A DNA stretch of 64,000 bases from Rhodocyclaceae bacterium (GTDB taxonomy: Bacteria; Pseudomonadota; Gammaproteobacteria; Burkholderiales; Rhodocyclaceae). Below, piece by piece: positions 1 through 9,380 of the stretch. Made by a program: the position numbers and the translations under genes. The stretch lies in assembly GCA_003963315.1 (NCBI GenBank), contig RXJP01000016.1, positions 1 through 64,000 on the forward strand. Reading direction: 5' to 3'. The notes under the pieces were generated by a model, which had not been told where the DNA came from, searched no databases, and saw only the letters and a list, made by a program, of their open reading frames with translations. Each line of letters begins with the position of its first letter. Within the stretch, counting starts at the first letter, position 1.

Positions 1-272
1 ACGCTTCCCTGGTGGTGTTGCGCCTGTACCGGGATGGCCGCCATCTGGCCCTGGAAATACGGGACAATGGCCGCGGCATTGCCGAGAACGACATCAACAA
101 GCCCCGCTCCTTCGGCCTGCGCGGCATCCGCGAACGCAGCCGCAGCCTGAACGGGGAGTTCCGCGTCGAAGCCAGCGAGCAGGGGGGCACCCACCTGACG
201 CTGACCCTGCCGATCAAGACAGCGACCGTCTCCGCCACCGCGGAGGAGGAACGCCAACGAGGTCTTTTCTAA
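1..272 (+). CDS. Sensor histidine kinase, C-terminal end only (5' truncated by window)
   Basis: Only the last ~90 residues are present; the reading frame is open to base 3. They form the end of a GHKL ATPase domain, with the DNGRGI Mg-ATP box (residues 23-28 if counted from the in-frame codon at 12) and the GLRGIRERSRSLNG stretch. That stretch is typical of the HisKA_3 (NarX/UhpB/DegS) class rather than the HisKA class. A full-length protein would autophosphorylate a histidine and pass the phosphate to a NarL-type regulator. Such a regulator starts 13 bp downstream, so the two are almost certainly a cognate pair. The signal cannot be inferred because the sensor domain is outside the window. 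Confidence 0.85.
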   Translation, partial: ASLVVLRLYRDGRHLALEIRDNGRGIAENDINKPRSFGLRGIRERSRSLNGEFRVEASEQGGTHLTLTLPIKTATVSATAEEERQRGLF

Positions 273-284
273 AGAATTCCAATC

Positions 285-926
285 ATGGCCGAGAAAATCC
301 ACGTACTGATCGCCGACGACCACGCCATCGTGCGCCAGGGCCTGCGCCAAATCCTGTCCGAAACCGACGACATGGTGGTGGCTGGGGAAGCCGAGGACGG
401 CTCCGACGCCTTGCGCCTGGCCCGGCACCAGCGCTGGGACGTATTCCTGCTGGATGTCTCCATGCCCAACCGCAACGGCATCGACACTCTCAAGCAGCTC
501 AAGAAGGAATTCCCGCGCCAGCCGGTGCTGATGCTCTCCATGCACCCGGAGGAACACTACGCGGTGCGCGCCATCAAGTCCGGCGCGGCAGGCTACCTCA
601 CCAAACAGAGCGCACCGGAGATGCTGGTCACCGCCATCCGCCAGGTGGCGGCAGGCAAACGCTTCATCAGCCCGGTGCTGGCGGAGCAGTTGGCCGCGGC
701 CATTTCCGACGACCATGACAAGCAGCCCCACGAACGGGTCACGGATCGGGAATACCAGGTGCTGGTGCGCATCGCCGCGGGCAAGACCCTGACCCAGATC
801 GCCGAGGAACTCAATCTTTCGGTGAAGACGGTGAGCGAATACCGCAAGCGCCTGCTGGACAAGATGCGCCTGGACAACACCGCCGAATTGATCCGCTATG
901 GCCTGGAACACGGCCTAGTACAATAA
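285..926 (+). CDS. NarL/FixJ-family response regulator
   Basis: A 213-residue transcriptional regulator. The receiver domain (about 1-120) has the acidic pair D11/D12, phospho-acceptor D57 in LLDVSMP and K107 in YLTKQ. A LuxR-type helix-turn-helix follows at about 150-210, with the LTQIAEELNLSVKTVSEYR recognition region. Length and architecture are normal for the NarL group. It lies 13 bp after the truncated HisKA_3 kinase gene, so the two form a two-component system of unknown input. Whether it controls the downstream cyclase, rhamnose or flagellar genes cannot be read from sequence. Confidence 0.92.
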   Translation: MAEKIHVLIADDHAIVRQGLRQILSETDDMVVAGEAEDGSDALRLARHQRWDVFLLDVSMPNRNGIDTLKQLKKEFPRQPVLMLSMHPEEHYAVRAIKSGAAGYLTKQSAPEMLVTAIRQVAAGKRFISPVLAEQLAAAISDDHDKQPHERVTDREYQVLVRIAAGKTLTQIAEELNLSVKTVSEYRKRLLDKMRLDNTAELIRYGLEHGLVQ

Positions 927-959
927 GCCTCCCCCTGAAGCCCCCACGCCCCATCACGC

Positions 960-2744
960 ATGCCTGATTTCACCCAGCCTTCGGAAATTGCCCGGGAAGT
1001 CCTGGTACGCCTGGCCCAGCGGCGTATGCAGCCGACGCCGGACAAGTACCTGGCCCTGTACCACGAGATTTCCGGCACCCCGCCCACGGAGATATTCCCC
1101 GAACGCGCCCTCAAGGGCCTGACGGCCGCTTTGCCGCGCAACACGCCGGAACAGGCGAAGCTGGCGCGGCAACTGGACCAGGCGGTGGCGGACAAGGATT
1201 GGAACGGCATCAAGCGCGGCATGGAGGACGTGTTCGCCCGCCTCGGCGCGGACCCCCTCAACTGGAGCACGCTGCTCAAGGAAGTCCTGGCGCAGCTGGA
1301 CACCCACAGCGCCGGGCTGACCACCGCGAAAAAACGGGAAAGCCTGGACCATATCCTTTCAGCATCGGCCCAACCCGACCTGCTTTTCCAACGCATGCAA
1401 GGCCTGCTGCGTTCCTGGACCAGCACCCCCGCCGCCGGTGGCGAAGCGCTGATCGACCCGGCTTCCATTGCCCTGCCGCCGGCCGCTGCTGCGCCCCAGG
1501 GTGCCGCTCCCGCCACGCCGGCAAGCCCTTCCGCAAGCACAGACCTGAGCAGCGCCCAGTGGCGGGAATTGATCGCCATGATCCTGGACAAGGCGCTGCC
1601 GCCCTTGCTGGCCGAATCGCCGGAATTGGCCGCGGAAGCCGCCGGACTTTCCAAGGACATCCGCAACCCCGTGGCGGCGGGCAAGCTGGACGAATTTGCC
1701 AACCGGTTGAAGAAATTCATCTACCGCCTGCACTTTGTCGCCGAAGACCAGGCCGAGCTGCGGGCCGCCCTGCTCGGCTTGTTGCGTTTGCTGGTGGAAA
1801 ACATCGACGAGCTGGTGGTGGACGACCAATGGTTGCAGGGGCAGATCGCCATCGTTTCCGACCTGGTGAACCAGCCCCTCAACCTGCGGCGCCTGGACGA
1901 CATGGAGCGCCGCCTGAAGGACTTGATCTTCAAGCAAGGCGCCCTGAAGAAAAACCTCAACGAGGCCCGGGACCGGCTCAAGGCCATGCTTGCCACCTTC
2001 GTGGACCGGCTGGCTGAAATGGGAACCGCCACCGGCGACTACCACGATAAGATCGAGCAATGCGCCACCCGCATCAGCCAATCCAAGGACATCGGCGAAC
2101 TCACCGACGTGCTGGATGAAGTGATGCGGGAAACCCGCAGCGTGCAGATCACCGCCCTGCGTTCCAAGGATGAATTGACGGAAATGCGGCAGCGGGTATC
2201 CGAGGCCGAAAAGGAAGTGGCCCGCCTGCAAAACGAGCTGGCGGAAGCCAGCGACATGGTGCGCCAGGATGCCCTCACCGGCGCCCTCAACCGCAAGGGC
2301 ATGGACGAGGCCCTGGACAAGGAAGTGGCCCGCAGCCAACGCCAGGGCAGCAAGCTGTGCGTCGCCCTGCTGGATATCGACAATTTCAAGAAACTCAACG
2401 ACACCCTAGGCCACGACGCCGGTGATGCCGCGCTGGTCCACCTCACCCAGGTGGTGCGGGATACCATCCGCCCCCAGGACACCCTGGCCCGCTACGGCGG
2501 CGAGGAATTCGTCGTGCTGCTGCCGGACACCATCCTGGAGGAAGGCGTCAACGCCATGGTGCGCGTGCAGCGGGAACTGACACGGAAATTCTTCCTGCAT
2601 AACAACGAAAAACTGCTCATCACCTTCAGTTGCGGCGTCGCCGAACAGCTTCCCGAGGAAGCGCCCAAGGACTGCCTGCAACGGGCCGACCAGGCCATGT
2701 ACCTGGCCAAGCGCTCGGGCAAGAACCGGGTGATGGCGGCTTAA
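960..2744 (+). CDS. Diguanylate cyclase with a long, non-canonical N-terminal region
   Basis: A 594-residue protein whose last ~170 residues are a GGDEF domain that would condense two GTP into cyclic di-GMP. The signature reads GGEEF at 513-517, preceded five residues earlier by RPQD (504-507), a complete RxxD inhibitory site, so an active and product-inhibited enzyme is expected. The first ~430 residues have no recognisable PAS, GAF or receiver domain and no membrane segment. They are rich in helices, with a coiled coil at about 390-440 just before the catalytic domain. The protein is therefore probably cytosolic. The gene lies 33 bp after the response regulator and 6 bp before rfbB, so it may be co-transcribed with either. 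A role in the motility-to-adhesion switch is inferred. Confidence 0.88.
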   Translation: MPDFTQPSEIAREVLVRLAQRRMQPTPDKYLALYHEISGTPPTEIFPERALKGLTAALPRNTPEQAKLARQLDQAVADKDWNGIKRGMEDVFARLGADPLNWSTLLKEVLAQLDTHSAGLTTAKKRESLDHILSASAQPDLLFQRMQGLLRSWTSTPAAGGEALIDPASIALPPAAAAPQGAAPATPASPSASTDLSSAQWRELIAMILDKALPPLLAESPELAAEAAGLSKDIRNPVAAGKLDEFANRLKKFIYRLHFVAEDQAELRAALLGLLRLLVENIDELVVDDQWLQGQIAIVSDLVNQPLNLRRLDDMERRLKDLIFKQGALKKNLNEARDRLKAMLATFVDRLAEMGTATGDYHDKIEQCATRISQSKDIGELTDVLDEVMRETRSVQITALRSKDELTEMRQRVSEAEKEVARLQNELAEASDMVRQDALTGALNRKGMDEALDKEVARSQRQGSKLCVALLDIDNFKKLNDTLGHDAGDAALVHLTQVVRDTIRPQDTLARYGGEEFVVLLPDTILEEGVNAMVRVQRELTRKFFLHNNEKLLITFSCGVAEQLPEEAPKDCLQRADQAMYLAKRSGKNRVMAA

Positions 2745-2750
2745 CGCTGT

Positions 2751-3830
2751 ATGACGACGAAAACATTGTTCGTTACCGGCGGTGCCGGTTTCATCGGTTC
2801 CGCCCTGGTACGGCAACTGATCGCCGAGACCGACTGGCGCATCATCAACATCGACAAGCTCACCTACGCCGGCAACCTGGAATCCCTGGCAACGGTGGCC
2901 GACGATCCCCGCCACATTTTCAGCCGAGCGGATATCTGCGACCGCGCCGCGCTGGATGCCCTGTTCGCCCAGCACCAGCCGGACGGCGTGATGCACCTGG
3001 CGGCGGAATCCCATGTGGACCGCTCCATCCACGGTCCCGGGGATTTCATCCAGACCAATATGGTGGGCACCTTCACCCTGCTGGAAGCGGCCCGTGGCTA
3101 CTGGGGCCAGCTCGACCAGGAGCACCGCCGCAGCTTCCGTTTCCACCATATTTCCACCGATGAAGTGTTCGGCAGCCTGGGGGAAGACGGCGCTTTCAAC
3201 GAAGCCACCGCCTACGATCCGCGCTCGCCCTATTCCGCCTCGAAGGCCGCTTCCGACCACCTGGTGCGGGCCTGGCACCACACCTACGGCCTGCCCGTGG
3301 TGGTGACCAACTGTTCCAACAACTACGGCCCCTACCACTTCCCGGAAAAACTGATCCCGCTGATGATCCTCAACGCCCTCGCCGGCAAGCCCCTGCCCAT
3401 CTACGGCAAGGGTGACAATGTGCGCGACTGGCTGTATGTGGACGACCACGCCCGGGCCCTGCGCACCGTGTTCGAGCAAGGCCGGGTCGGCGAGACCTAT
3501 TGCGTCGGCGGCAATGCGGAACGCACCAATATGCAGGTGGTGGATGCCCTCTGCACCCTGCTGGACGAGTTGGCGCCCCGACAGGATCGCCTCGGCTATG
3601 CGACACAAAAAACCTTCGTCGCCGACCGACCCGGCCACGACAAACGCTACGCCATCGATGCCGGCAAGCTGCGCCGGGAGCTGGGCTGGTCGCCCAGGGA
3701 AAGCTTCGATTCCGGCCTGCGCAAGACCGTGCAGTGGTACCTGACCAACCCGGCATGGGTGGCCCATGTGCAAAGCGGCGAATACCAACAGTGGCTGGAT
3801 CGGCATTACCAACCAGGTGCCACGGCATGA
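2751..3830 (+). CDS. rfbB: dTDP-glucose 4,6-dehydratase
   Basis: A 359-residue extended SDR enzyme converting dTDP-glucose to dTDP-4-keto-6-deoxyglucose, the second step of dTDP-L-rhamnose synthesis. Visible motifs are the NAD-binding TGGAGFIG (9-16), the dehydratase signature STDE (T136, D137, E138) and YSASK with Y161 and K165. Length is normal. It is the first gene of an rfbBDAC unit: its TGA overlaps the ATG of rfbD. Its product is also the substrate expected for the VioA-like aminotransferase at 6317, making it a branch point between rhamnose and a 4-amino sugar. Confidence 0.97.
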   Translation: MTTKTLFVTGGAGFIGSALVRQLIAETDWRIINIDKLTYAGNLESLATVADDPRHIFSRADICDRAALDALFAQHQPDGVMHLAAESHVDRSIHGPGDFIQTNMVGTFTLLEAARGYWGQLDQEHRRSFRFHHISTDEVFGSLGEDGAFNEATAYDPRSPYSASKAASDHLVRAWHHTYGLPVVVTNCSNNYGPYHFPEKLIPLMILNALAGKPLPIYGKGDNVRDWLYVDDHARALRTVFEQGRVGETYCVGGNAERTNMQVVDALCTLLDELAPRQDRLGYATQKTFVADRPGHDKRYAIDAGKLRRELGWSPRESFDSGLRKTVQWYLTNPAWVAHVQSGEYQQWLDRHYQPGATA

Positions 3831-4729
3831 GCGGCCCGAAATTCCTCCTGCTGGGCAAGAACGGCCAACTGGGTTGGGAACTGCAACGGGCCTTGGCGCC
3901 CCTGGGCGATGTGATTGCCTTGGGCCGCGATGAAGCCGACCTGGCCGATACCGACTCCCTCAGCGCCCAGGTGGAAGCCCTGCGTCCGCAAGTGATCGTC
4001 AATGCCGCCGCCTACACCGCGGTGGACAAGGCCGAGGCCGAAGAACCCTTGGCCCAGGCCATCAACGGCGACGCCCCGGCCCATCTGGCCCAGCTTGCCC
4101 ACAAGCTGGGCGCGCGTCTGATCCACTACTCCACCGACTACGTCTTCGCCGGCGACAAGGCCGAGCCCTACACCGAAGCCGACACCCCCGCGCCGCTCTC
4201 CGCCTATGGCCGCAGCAAGCTCGCCGGCGAGCAGGCCGTGCTGGCCGCCAGTCCGCGCAACTTCGTTTTCCGTACCTGCTGGGTCTATGGCCGCCATGGC
4301 GGCAACTTCGTCAAGACCATCCTTCGTTTAGCGAAGGAAAAGGACGCTCTCCGCGTTGTTCACGACCAGGTCGGCGCGCCCACCCCCGCCGCCCTCATCG
4401 CCGACATCACCGCCCAGGTGCTGGGCCAGGTGCTGCGACGGCCGGGGGAAGTGCCCGCTGGCGGCCTCTACCACCTGGCGGCGGGCGGCGAGACCAGTTG
4501 GCACGGCTTCGCCACGGAGATTGTGCGGGAAGCCCGCCGCCTGGGCCTGGAGGCCAAGCTCATGGCGGAAGCCATCGCCGCCATCCCCGCTAGCGGATAT
4601 CCGCTGCCCGCGCCGCGCCCCGCCAACTCGCGGCTGGATTGCGCCAAGCTATCCACGATATTCAATCTGAATCTGCCGCCCTGGCAAACCTTCCTCGCCC
4701 CCATCCTCGCCGACATCCTGACGCCATGA
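3827..4729 (+). CDS. rfbD: dTDP-4-dehydrorhamnose reductase
   Basis: A 300-residue SDR that reduces dTDP-4-keto-L-rhamnose to dTDP-L-rhamnose with NAD(P)H, the last step of the pathway. The start chosen is the ATG overlapping the rfbB stop (ATGA). A longer in-frame extension from 3500 lies wholly within rfbB and is rejected. Motifs are GKNGQLG (10-16, nucleotide binding), YSTDYVF with T103 and YGRSK with Y127 and K131, the catalytic triad of this family. It overlaps rfbA by the same ATGA arrangement, indicating translational coupling. Confidence 0.96.
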   Translation: MSGPKFLLLGKNGQLGWELQRALAPLGDVIALGRDEADLADTDSLSAQVEALRPQVIVNAAAYTAVDKAEAEEPLAQAINGDAPAHLAQLAHKLGARLIHYSTDYVFAGDKAEPYTEADTPAPLSAYGRSKLAGEQAVLAASPRNFVFRTCWVYGRHGGNFVKTILRLAKEKDALRVVHDQVGAPTPAALIADITAQVLGQVLRRPGEVPAGGLYHLAAGGETSWHGFATEIVREARRLGLEAKLMAEAIAAIPASGYPLPAPRPANSRLDCAKLSTIFNLNLPPWQTFLAPILADILTP

Positions 4730-5619
4730 CTTCGGACATCCCACGCAAAGGCATCATCCTCGCCGGCGGCGCCGGCACCCGCCTGCATCCCGCCACCCTG
4801 GCGGTGTCCAAGCAGTTGTTACCGGTGTACGACAAGCCGATGATCTACTACCCCCTCAGCACCCTGATGCTGGCGGGTATCCGCGAGGTGCTGTTGATCT
4901 CCACCCCCCAGGACACGCCCCGCTTCCAGCAACTCCTGGGCGACGGCAGCCAGTGGGGCATGAACCTCAGCTACGCGATACAACCCAGCCCCGACGGCCT
5001 GGCCCAGGCCTTCATCATCGGCCGCGACTTCCTTGCCGGCGGCCCTTCCGCCCTGGTGCTGGGGGACAACATCTTCTACGGCCAGGAACTTTCCCTCCAG
5101 CTCATCGACGCCAACCGCAAACAGGATGGCGCCACCGTGTTCGCCTACCCGGTGCAGGATCCGGAACGCTATGGCGTGGTGGAATTCGACACCCGGGCCC
5201 GGGCCGTCAGCATCGAGGAGAAACCGGCCAAGCCCAAGTCGCGCTATGCCGTCACCGGCCTCTATTTTTACGACGCCCAGGTATGCGACATCGCCGCCGG
5301 CCTCCAGCCTTCGCCCCGGGGCGAGCTGGAAATCACCGACGTGAACCGTCGCTACCTGGAACAGGGTAACCTTACCGTACAGATCATGGGCCGCGGCATG
5401 GCCTGGCTGGACACCGGTACCCACGACTCCCTGCTGGAAGCCGGCCAGTTCATCGCCACCCTGGAAAAACGCCAGGGCCTGAAAGTGGCCTGCCCCGAGG
5501 AAATCGCCTGGCGGCGCGGCTGGATCGACGATGCCGCCCTTGATGCCCTCGCCGCCCCCTTGGCCAAGAACGGTTACGGCGCCTATCTGCGCGGCCTGCT
5601 CACGGAAAAGGTGTATTGA
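4726..5619 (+). CDS. rfbA: Glucose-1-phosphate thymidylyltransferase
   Basis: A 297-residue nucleotidyltransferase making dTDP-glucose from dTTP and glucose-1-phosphate, the first and usually feedback-inhibited step to dTDP-rhamnose. The ATG at 4726 overlaps the rfbD stop and places [11 protein letters not shown] (14-24) and the conserved [17 protein letters not shown] block at the normal distance. An upstream in-frame extension falls inside rfbD. D114 in [10 protein letters not shown] is the expected metal-binding aspartate. It overlaps rfbC by one base. Confidence 0.96.
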   Translation: MTSDIPRKGIILAGGAGTRLHPATLAVSKQLLPVYDKPMIYYPLSTLMLAGIREVLLISTPQDTPRFQQLLGDGSQWGMNLSYAIQPSPDGLAQAFIIGRDFLAGGPSALVLGDNIFYGQELSLQLIDANRKQDGATVFAYPVQDPERYGVVEFDTRARAVSIEEKPAKPKSRYAVTGLYFYDAQVCDIAAGLQPSPRGELEITDVNRRYLEQGNLTVQIMGRGMAWLDTGTHDSLLEAGQFIATLEKRQGLKVACPEEIAWRRGWIDDAALDALAAPLAKNGYGAYLRGLLTEKVY

Positions 5620-6161
5620 TGAAGCGCATTGCCACCGCCATTCCCGACATCGTCATCCTCGAACCCCGCGTCTTCGGCGACGAACGCGGCTTCTTCTACG
5701 AGAGCTGGAACAAGCGCGCCCTTTCCGAACTGGGCATAGACGCGGACTTCGTCCAGGACAACCATTCCAAGTCCGCCCGCAACGTGTTACGCGGCCTGCA
5801 TTACCAGATTGAACACGCCCAGGGCAAACTGGTGCGTGTCATCGCCGGCGAAGTGTTCGACGTGGCGGTGGACCTGCGCCGCGCTTCCCCCACCTTCAAG
5901 CAGTGGGTGGGCTTCACCCTCTCCGCCGAAAACCGCCACATCGCCTGGATTCCTCCCGGCTTCGCCCACGGCTTCTGCGTCACCTCCGACAGCGCCGAGT
6001 TCCTCTACAAAACCACCGACTATTGGTCGCCCCAGCACGAACGCACCATCGCCTGGAACGACCCCGACCTGGCCATCGACTGGCCCCTGTTCGAGGCCCC
6101 CATCCTGGCCGCCAAGGATCAGCAGGGCATACGCCTAAGGGATGCGGATTATTTTCCGTAA
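5619..6161 (+). CDS. rfbC: dTDP-4-dehydrorhamnose 3,5-epimerase
   Basis: A 180-residue cupin-type epimerase converting dTDP-4-keto-6-deoxyglucose to dTDP-4-keto-L-rhamnose. The ATG at 5619 shares its first base with the rfbA stop; a TTG one codon upstream is the less likely start. RGLHYQ carries the expected catalytic base H61, with K70 and the IPPGFAHGF block (111-119) also conserved. It closes the rfbBDAC operon. A 155-bp gap separates it from the next gene and contains only a weak CTGAC-N7-GTCAG inverted repeat. Confidence 0.96.
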   Translation: MKRIATAIPDIVILEPRVFGDERGFFYESWNKRALSELGIDADFVQDNHSKSARNVLRGLHYQIEHAQGKLVRVIAGEVFDVAVDLRRASPTFKQWVGFTLSAENRHIAWIPPGFAHGFCVTSDSAEFLYKTTDYWSPQHERTIAWNDPDLAIDWPLFEAPILAAKDQQGIRLRDADYFP

Positions 6162-6316
6162 ATAGCGACACGCTACTGTCGGAATGCCCTACCGGCAGGC
6201 TCTGCCCGACAATCTCCCTGCTTTTCCCGCATTCCCTTTGGCCTGAAAGGATGTACCTTAACCGCTGACTGAACACGTCAGGCAAGCAGCCGGTCATCCA
6301 CAACGAAAGGGGAGCC

Positions 6317-7423
6317 ATGTCGGAAAAACCCGTGTACCTCACCCGCCCCCACCTCCCACCTTTGGAGGATTTCCTGCCCTATTTGCAGGAGATATGGGAT
6401 AGCCGACAACTGACCAATGGCGGACCGTTCCATCAGAAGTTCGAGCAGGCCCTGGCCGAGTATCTGGGCGTGCCCTACATCTCTCTGTTCGCCAACGGCA
6501 CCCTGGCTTTGATCACCGCCCTGCAAGGCCTGCGCATCACCGGGGAAGTCATCACCACCCCCTACAGCTTCGTCGCCACCACCCACGCCCTGCACTGGAA
6601 CGGTATCAAGCCGGTATTCGCCGACATCCGGGGCGACACCTGCAACCTCGACGAAGAAAAGATCGAAGCTGCCATTACGCCGCAAACCACCGCCATCCTG
6701 CCGGTGCACTGCTACGGCAACCCCTGCGCCGCGGAACGCATCCAAAAGATCGCCGACACCTATGGCCTCAAGGTGATTTACGACGCCGCCCACGCCTTCG
6801 GCGTTACGGAAAACGGTCGTTCCGTCCTCGACTACGGCGACCTATCCATCCTCAGCTTCCACGCCACCAAAACCTTCAATACCTTTGAAGGCGGCGCCAT
6901 CGTCTGTCATGACAGCAAGCTCAAGCAGCGCATCGATTACCTGAAGAACTTCGGCTTCGCCGACGAGACCACGGTGGTCGCCCCCGGCATCAATGGCAAG
7001 ATGAACGAATTCCAGGCAGCCCTCGGGCTATTGCAGTTGCAGCACATCGACAGCGCCATTGCCAAGCGGCAGCAAGTGGATCAACGTTATCGCGAAGCCC
7101 TGCAAGGATTGCCGGGCATCACCTGCCTGCCGATACCTGCCGGAGTACGCCAGAACTACAGCTACTTTCCCATTCTGGTGGATGGCCGTTATCCCCTTAG
7201 CCGGGATGGCCTGTATCAAAAGTTCCGTGACCGGAACATCCTGGTACGGCGCTACTTTTATCCGCTGATCAGCGATTTGACCATGTACCGCAGCCTGCCT
7301 TCCGCAACGCCAGCCAATCTGCCTACGGCGCAAGACATCGCGGCCAAGGTGATGTGCCTGCCCATCTATCCCGACATTGATGAGGCCGACCTGCAAAACA
7401 TCATTGATTGCCTGGTGCGGTAA
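6317..7423 (+). CDS. DegT/DnrJ/EryC1-family sugar aminotransferase, VioA-like
   Basis: A 368-residue PLP enzyme of the sugar aminotransferase family. The PLP lysine is K185 in SFHATKTFNTFEGG; D156 in VIYDAAHAFG would hold the pyridine nitrogen. The HATK-NTFEGG form of the motif resembles VioA and FdtB types, which act on dTDP-keto-6-deoxyhexoses. With RfbA and RfbB encoded just upstream, the likely reaction is amination of dTDP-4-keto-6-deoxyglucose to dTDP-viosamine, though a 3-amino product (FdtB-like) cannot be excluded. It heads a plus-strand block with an acyltransferase and acyl ligase, fitting later N-acylation. A strong GGGGAG ribosome site precedes the ATG. Confidence 0.85.
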   Translation: MSEKPVYLTRPHLPPLEDFLPYLQEIWDSRQLTNGGPFHQKFEQALAEYLGVPYISLFANGTLALITALQGLRITGEVITTPYSFVATTHALHWNGIKPVFADIRGDTCNLDEEKIEAAITPQTTAILPVHCYGNPCAAERIQKIADTYGLKVIYDAAHAFGVTENGRSVLDYGDLSILSFHATKTFNTFEGGAIVCHDSKLKQRIDYLKNFGFADETTVVAPGINGKMNEFQAALGLLQLQHIDSAIAKRQQVDQRYREALQGLPGITCLPIPAGVRQNYSYFPILVDGRYPLSRDGLYQKFRDRNILVRRYFYPLISDLTMYRSLPSATPANLPTAQDIAAKVMCLPIYPDIDEADLQNIIDCLVR

Positions 7424-7474
7424 AGCATCGCCTGCCTCCCAAAAACAAGGCCTTCACGACGCCCAACTGACACC

Positions 7475-8572
7475 ATGGACAACTGCCGCCTGCTCATCTT
7501 CCCCCTCGACCTGGACGATGCCGATCCGGTGATCCGGGTGGCCAAGTCCCTAGGAATAGAAGTCATCGGCGCCAGTTCCGCCATGCCTGACAGCGGTCAG
7601 CGTGGCGTAGACCATTTTCTTCGATTGCCTTTCGTCACCGATCCGGCTTTCGATGCCGCCCTGCAGGAGGTGCTGCACCGCCACCGCATCACGGCGGTTT
7701 TTTCTCCTCACCAGGGCGTCTGGCGCCATCTGGAAAAACTCGCGCAGGCATCGCCGCAGACCTATGGCTATGCCCTGTGCGGACCGGATCCCTTCACCGC
7801 CACGTGGCAGCTGTTTTCCCCCCATGAAAGCTGGGCCGCCACCGTGGGCAAAGGCATGTGGGCGCCGACCCCCGCGGCGCGTCCAGCACTCAGTCCCGCC
7901 AGCTATGCCGCCCTTCACCGACTGTTCATCTCCACACCGGGGCAATGCGACGAAGGCAAGCTCCACGCCCTATGCGACATTGCGAGGTCACTCCCTGTCG
8001 GCGACCTGCTTGAAGTGGGCTGCCTCTATGGCCGTTCCGCCATCGCCTTGGGCTTTCTTGCCGCCCGTCATCGCATCGGCAGCCTGATCTGTGTGGATCC
8101 TTGGGAAACCCTGGCAGTCACGGATCAAGGCGCCCAGGCTGCCCTATTGAACACCGAACTGAAGTCCCTGGACTCCCAGGAAATTTTCCGCATTTTCATT
8201 TCCACCGCCGCCCTGGTGGACAACATCGGCTATATCCGCCATACCTCCGCAGCGGCGCAGGCCATCTACGAAGCCGCCAAAATCCAAGGCAGCCTGTCCA
8301 GTGCCGAACTCGGCAGTATTTCCCTGGCCCCAGCGCTTAGCCTGCTGCACATCGACGGCAATCACCGTTACGATTTCGTGAAGCAGGACGTGGCCATCTG
8401 GAGCCCCTACCTGGCGGAAGGGGGCTGGCTGCTGCTGGACGATTACGTCTGGGCCTTCGGTGACGGCCCCAAGCGGGTGGGCGATGAGTTGCTGGACAGT
8501 CCCTGCTGGGACAACGCCTTCGTCAGCGGAGACACCCTGTTCCTGCGCCGTACCGCCGCCCCGCTGCCGTAA
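7475..8572 (+). CDS. Class I SAM methyltransferase with an extra N-terminal domain
   Basis: A 365-residue protein in two parts. Residues 178-325 form a class I methyltransferase of the Methyltransf_24 type: LLEVGCLYGRS (178-188, SAM loop), CVDPWE (206-211) and a late LLHIDGNHRYDFV motif followed by LLLDDY. Residues 1-130 form a separate alpha/beta region that begins LLIFPLDLDDADPVIRVA. It resembles the preATP-grasp half of sugar or amino acid ligases, without an ATP-grasp catalytic domain. It sits between the sugar aminotransferase and the acyltransferase, so the acceptor is probably the nucleotide sugar or a glycan. That substrate is inferred from context only. Confidence 0.72.
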   Translation: MDNCRLLIFPLDLDDADPVIRVAKSLGIEVIGASSAMPDSGQRGVDHFLRLPFVTDPAFDAALQEVLHRHRITAVFSPHQGVWRHLEKLAQASPQTYGYALCGPDPFTATWQLFSPHESWAATVGKGMWAPTPAARPALSPASYAALHRLFISTPGQCDEGKLHALCDIARSLPVGDLLEVGCLYGRSAIALGFLAARHRIGSLICVDPWETLAVTDQGAQAALLNTELKSLDSQEIFRIFISTAALVDNIGYIRHTSAAAQAIYEAAKIQGSLSSAELGSISLAPALSLLHIDGNHRYDFVKQDVAIWSPYLAEGGWLLLDDYVWAFGDGPKRVGDELLDSPCWDNAFVSGDTLFLRRTAAPLP

Positions 8573-8630
8573 GACACCCCGCCGACAAGCGGGAACAAGG
8601 AAACACCGTGCTGTTGCCCCTTTACCCTGC

Positions 8631-8645
8631 CCGTCAAAATGACGG
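8631..8645. other. Short inverted repeat in the gap before the NeuD-like gene
   Basis: CCGTCA-AAA-TGACGG, a perfect 6-bp inverted repeat with a 3-base spacer, is the only structure seen in the 130-bp gap between the methyltransferase and acyltransferase genes. It has no T-run and is probably too short to terminate. It could be an operator or chance. Confidence 0.25.
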
Positions 8646-8702
8646 AATAGGCGCTAAGGTAGGCCGCTGGAAGTTCACCCGACACTGAAACGGACGACAC
8701 TG

Positions 8703-9380
8703 ATGGGCCTTGTGATCTACGGTAACGGCGCGATGGCCAAGGTACTCCACGCCTACGCGGGGAAGACCCGGGAGGTCGTCGGCTTCACGGTGGACCGGCA
8801 TTGCATCGCAGCCGGGGAAACTGCGTTTTGCGGCCTCCCCCTGCTGCCCTTCGACGAAGTCGGCGACCATTTTCCGCCGGACCGCCACAGCATGATCGTT
8901 ATGGTCGGCTTCCTCGACATGAACGCCCTGCGGGCGCAGAAATGCGCCGAGGCCAGGGCAATGGGTTACTCCCTCGGCTCCTATATCCATGAATCGGTGC
9001 TGCGCCACGACGACGTGGCCATCGGCGACAACTGCGTGGTTCTGGACCACGTTTCCCTCCACCCCGGCACCCGGCTCGGCGAGGGCGTATTCATTTCCAG
9101 CAATGTGAACATCGGCCACGATTGCGTGATCGGCGACTACAACTGGATCAATTCCGGCGTCGCCATCGCCGGCCGCACCACGCTGGGCAGCGCTGGTTTT
9201 TGGGGCGTCAATGCCTCGGCCGGGGACAGCCTGAACATCGGCGCGCGCAACTTCATCGGCGCCAACACCCTGGTGGCGCGGCATACCGGGGACGACGAGG
9301 TTTACCTATCGGAACCCGGCGTCAAATTCCGCCTCAAGAGCCAGGCCTTCCTGCGCTTCATCGGCATGGGCGGCGCATGA
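8703..9380 (+). CDS. NeuD/PglD-like sugar O- or N-acyltransferase
   Basis: A 225-residue protein with the PglD/NeuD architecture: a Rossmann-like N-terminal domain (about 1-75, opening VIYGNGAMAK) followed by a left-handed beta-helix of hexapeptide repeats (about 95-195, for example IGDNCVVLDH and IGHDCVIGDY). The histidine in the VNIGHDC turn is the likely catalytic base, as in PglD. Such enzymes transfer an acyl group from CoA or ACP to an amino sugar. Directly after a sugar aminotransferase and overlapping an acyl-ligase gene, it is the obvious candidate for N-acylating the 4-amino sugar. The acyl donor may be the ACP encoded at 26981. Confidence 0.8.
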   Translation: MGLVIYGNGAMAKVLHAYAGKTREVVGFTVDRHCIAAGETAFCGLPLLPFDEVGDHFPPDRHSMIVMVGFLDMNALRAQKCAEARAMGYSLGSYIHESVLRHDDVAIGDNCVVLDHVSLHPGTRLGEGVFISSNVNIGHDCVIGDYNWINSGVAIAGRTTLGSAGFWGVNASAGDSLNIGARNFIGANTLVARHTGDDEVYLSEPGVKFRLKSQAFLRFIGMGGA

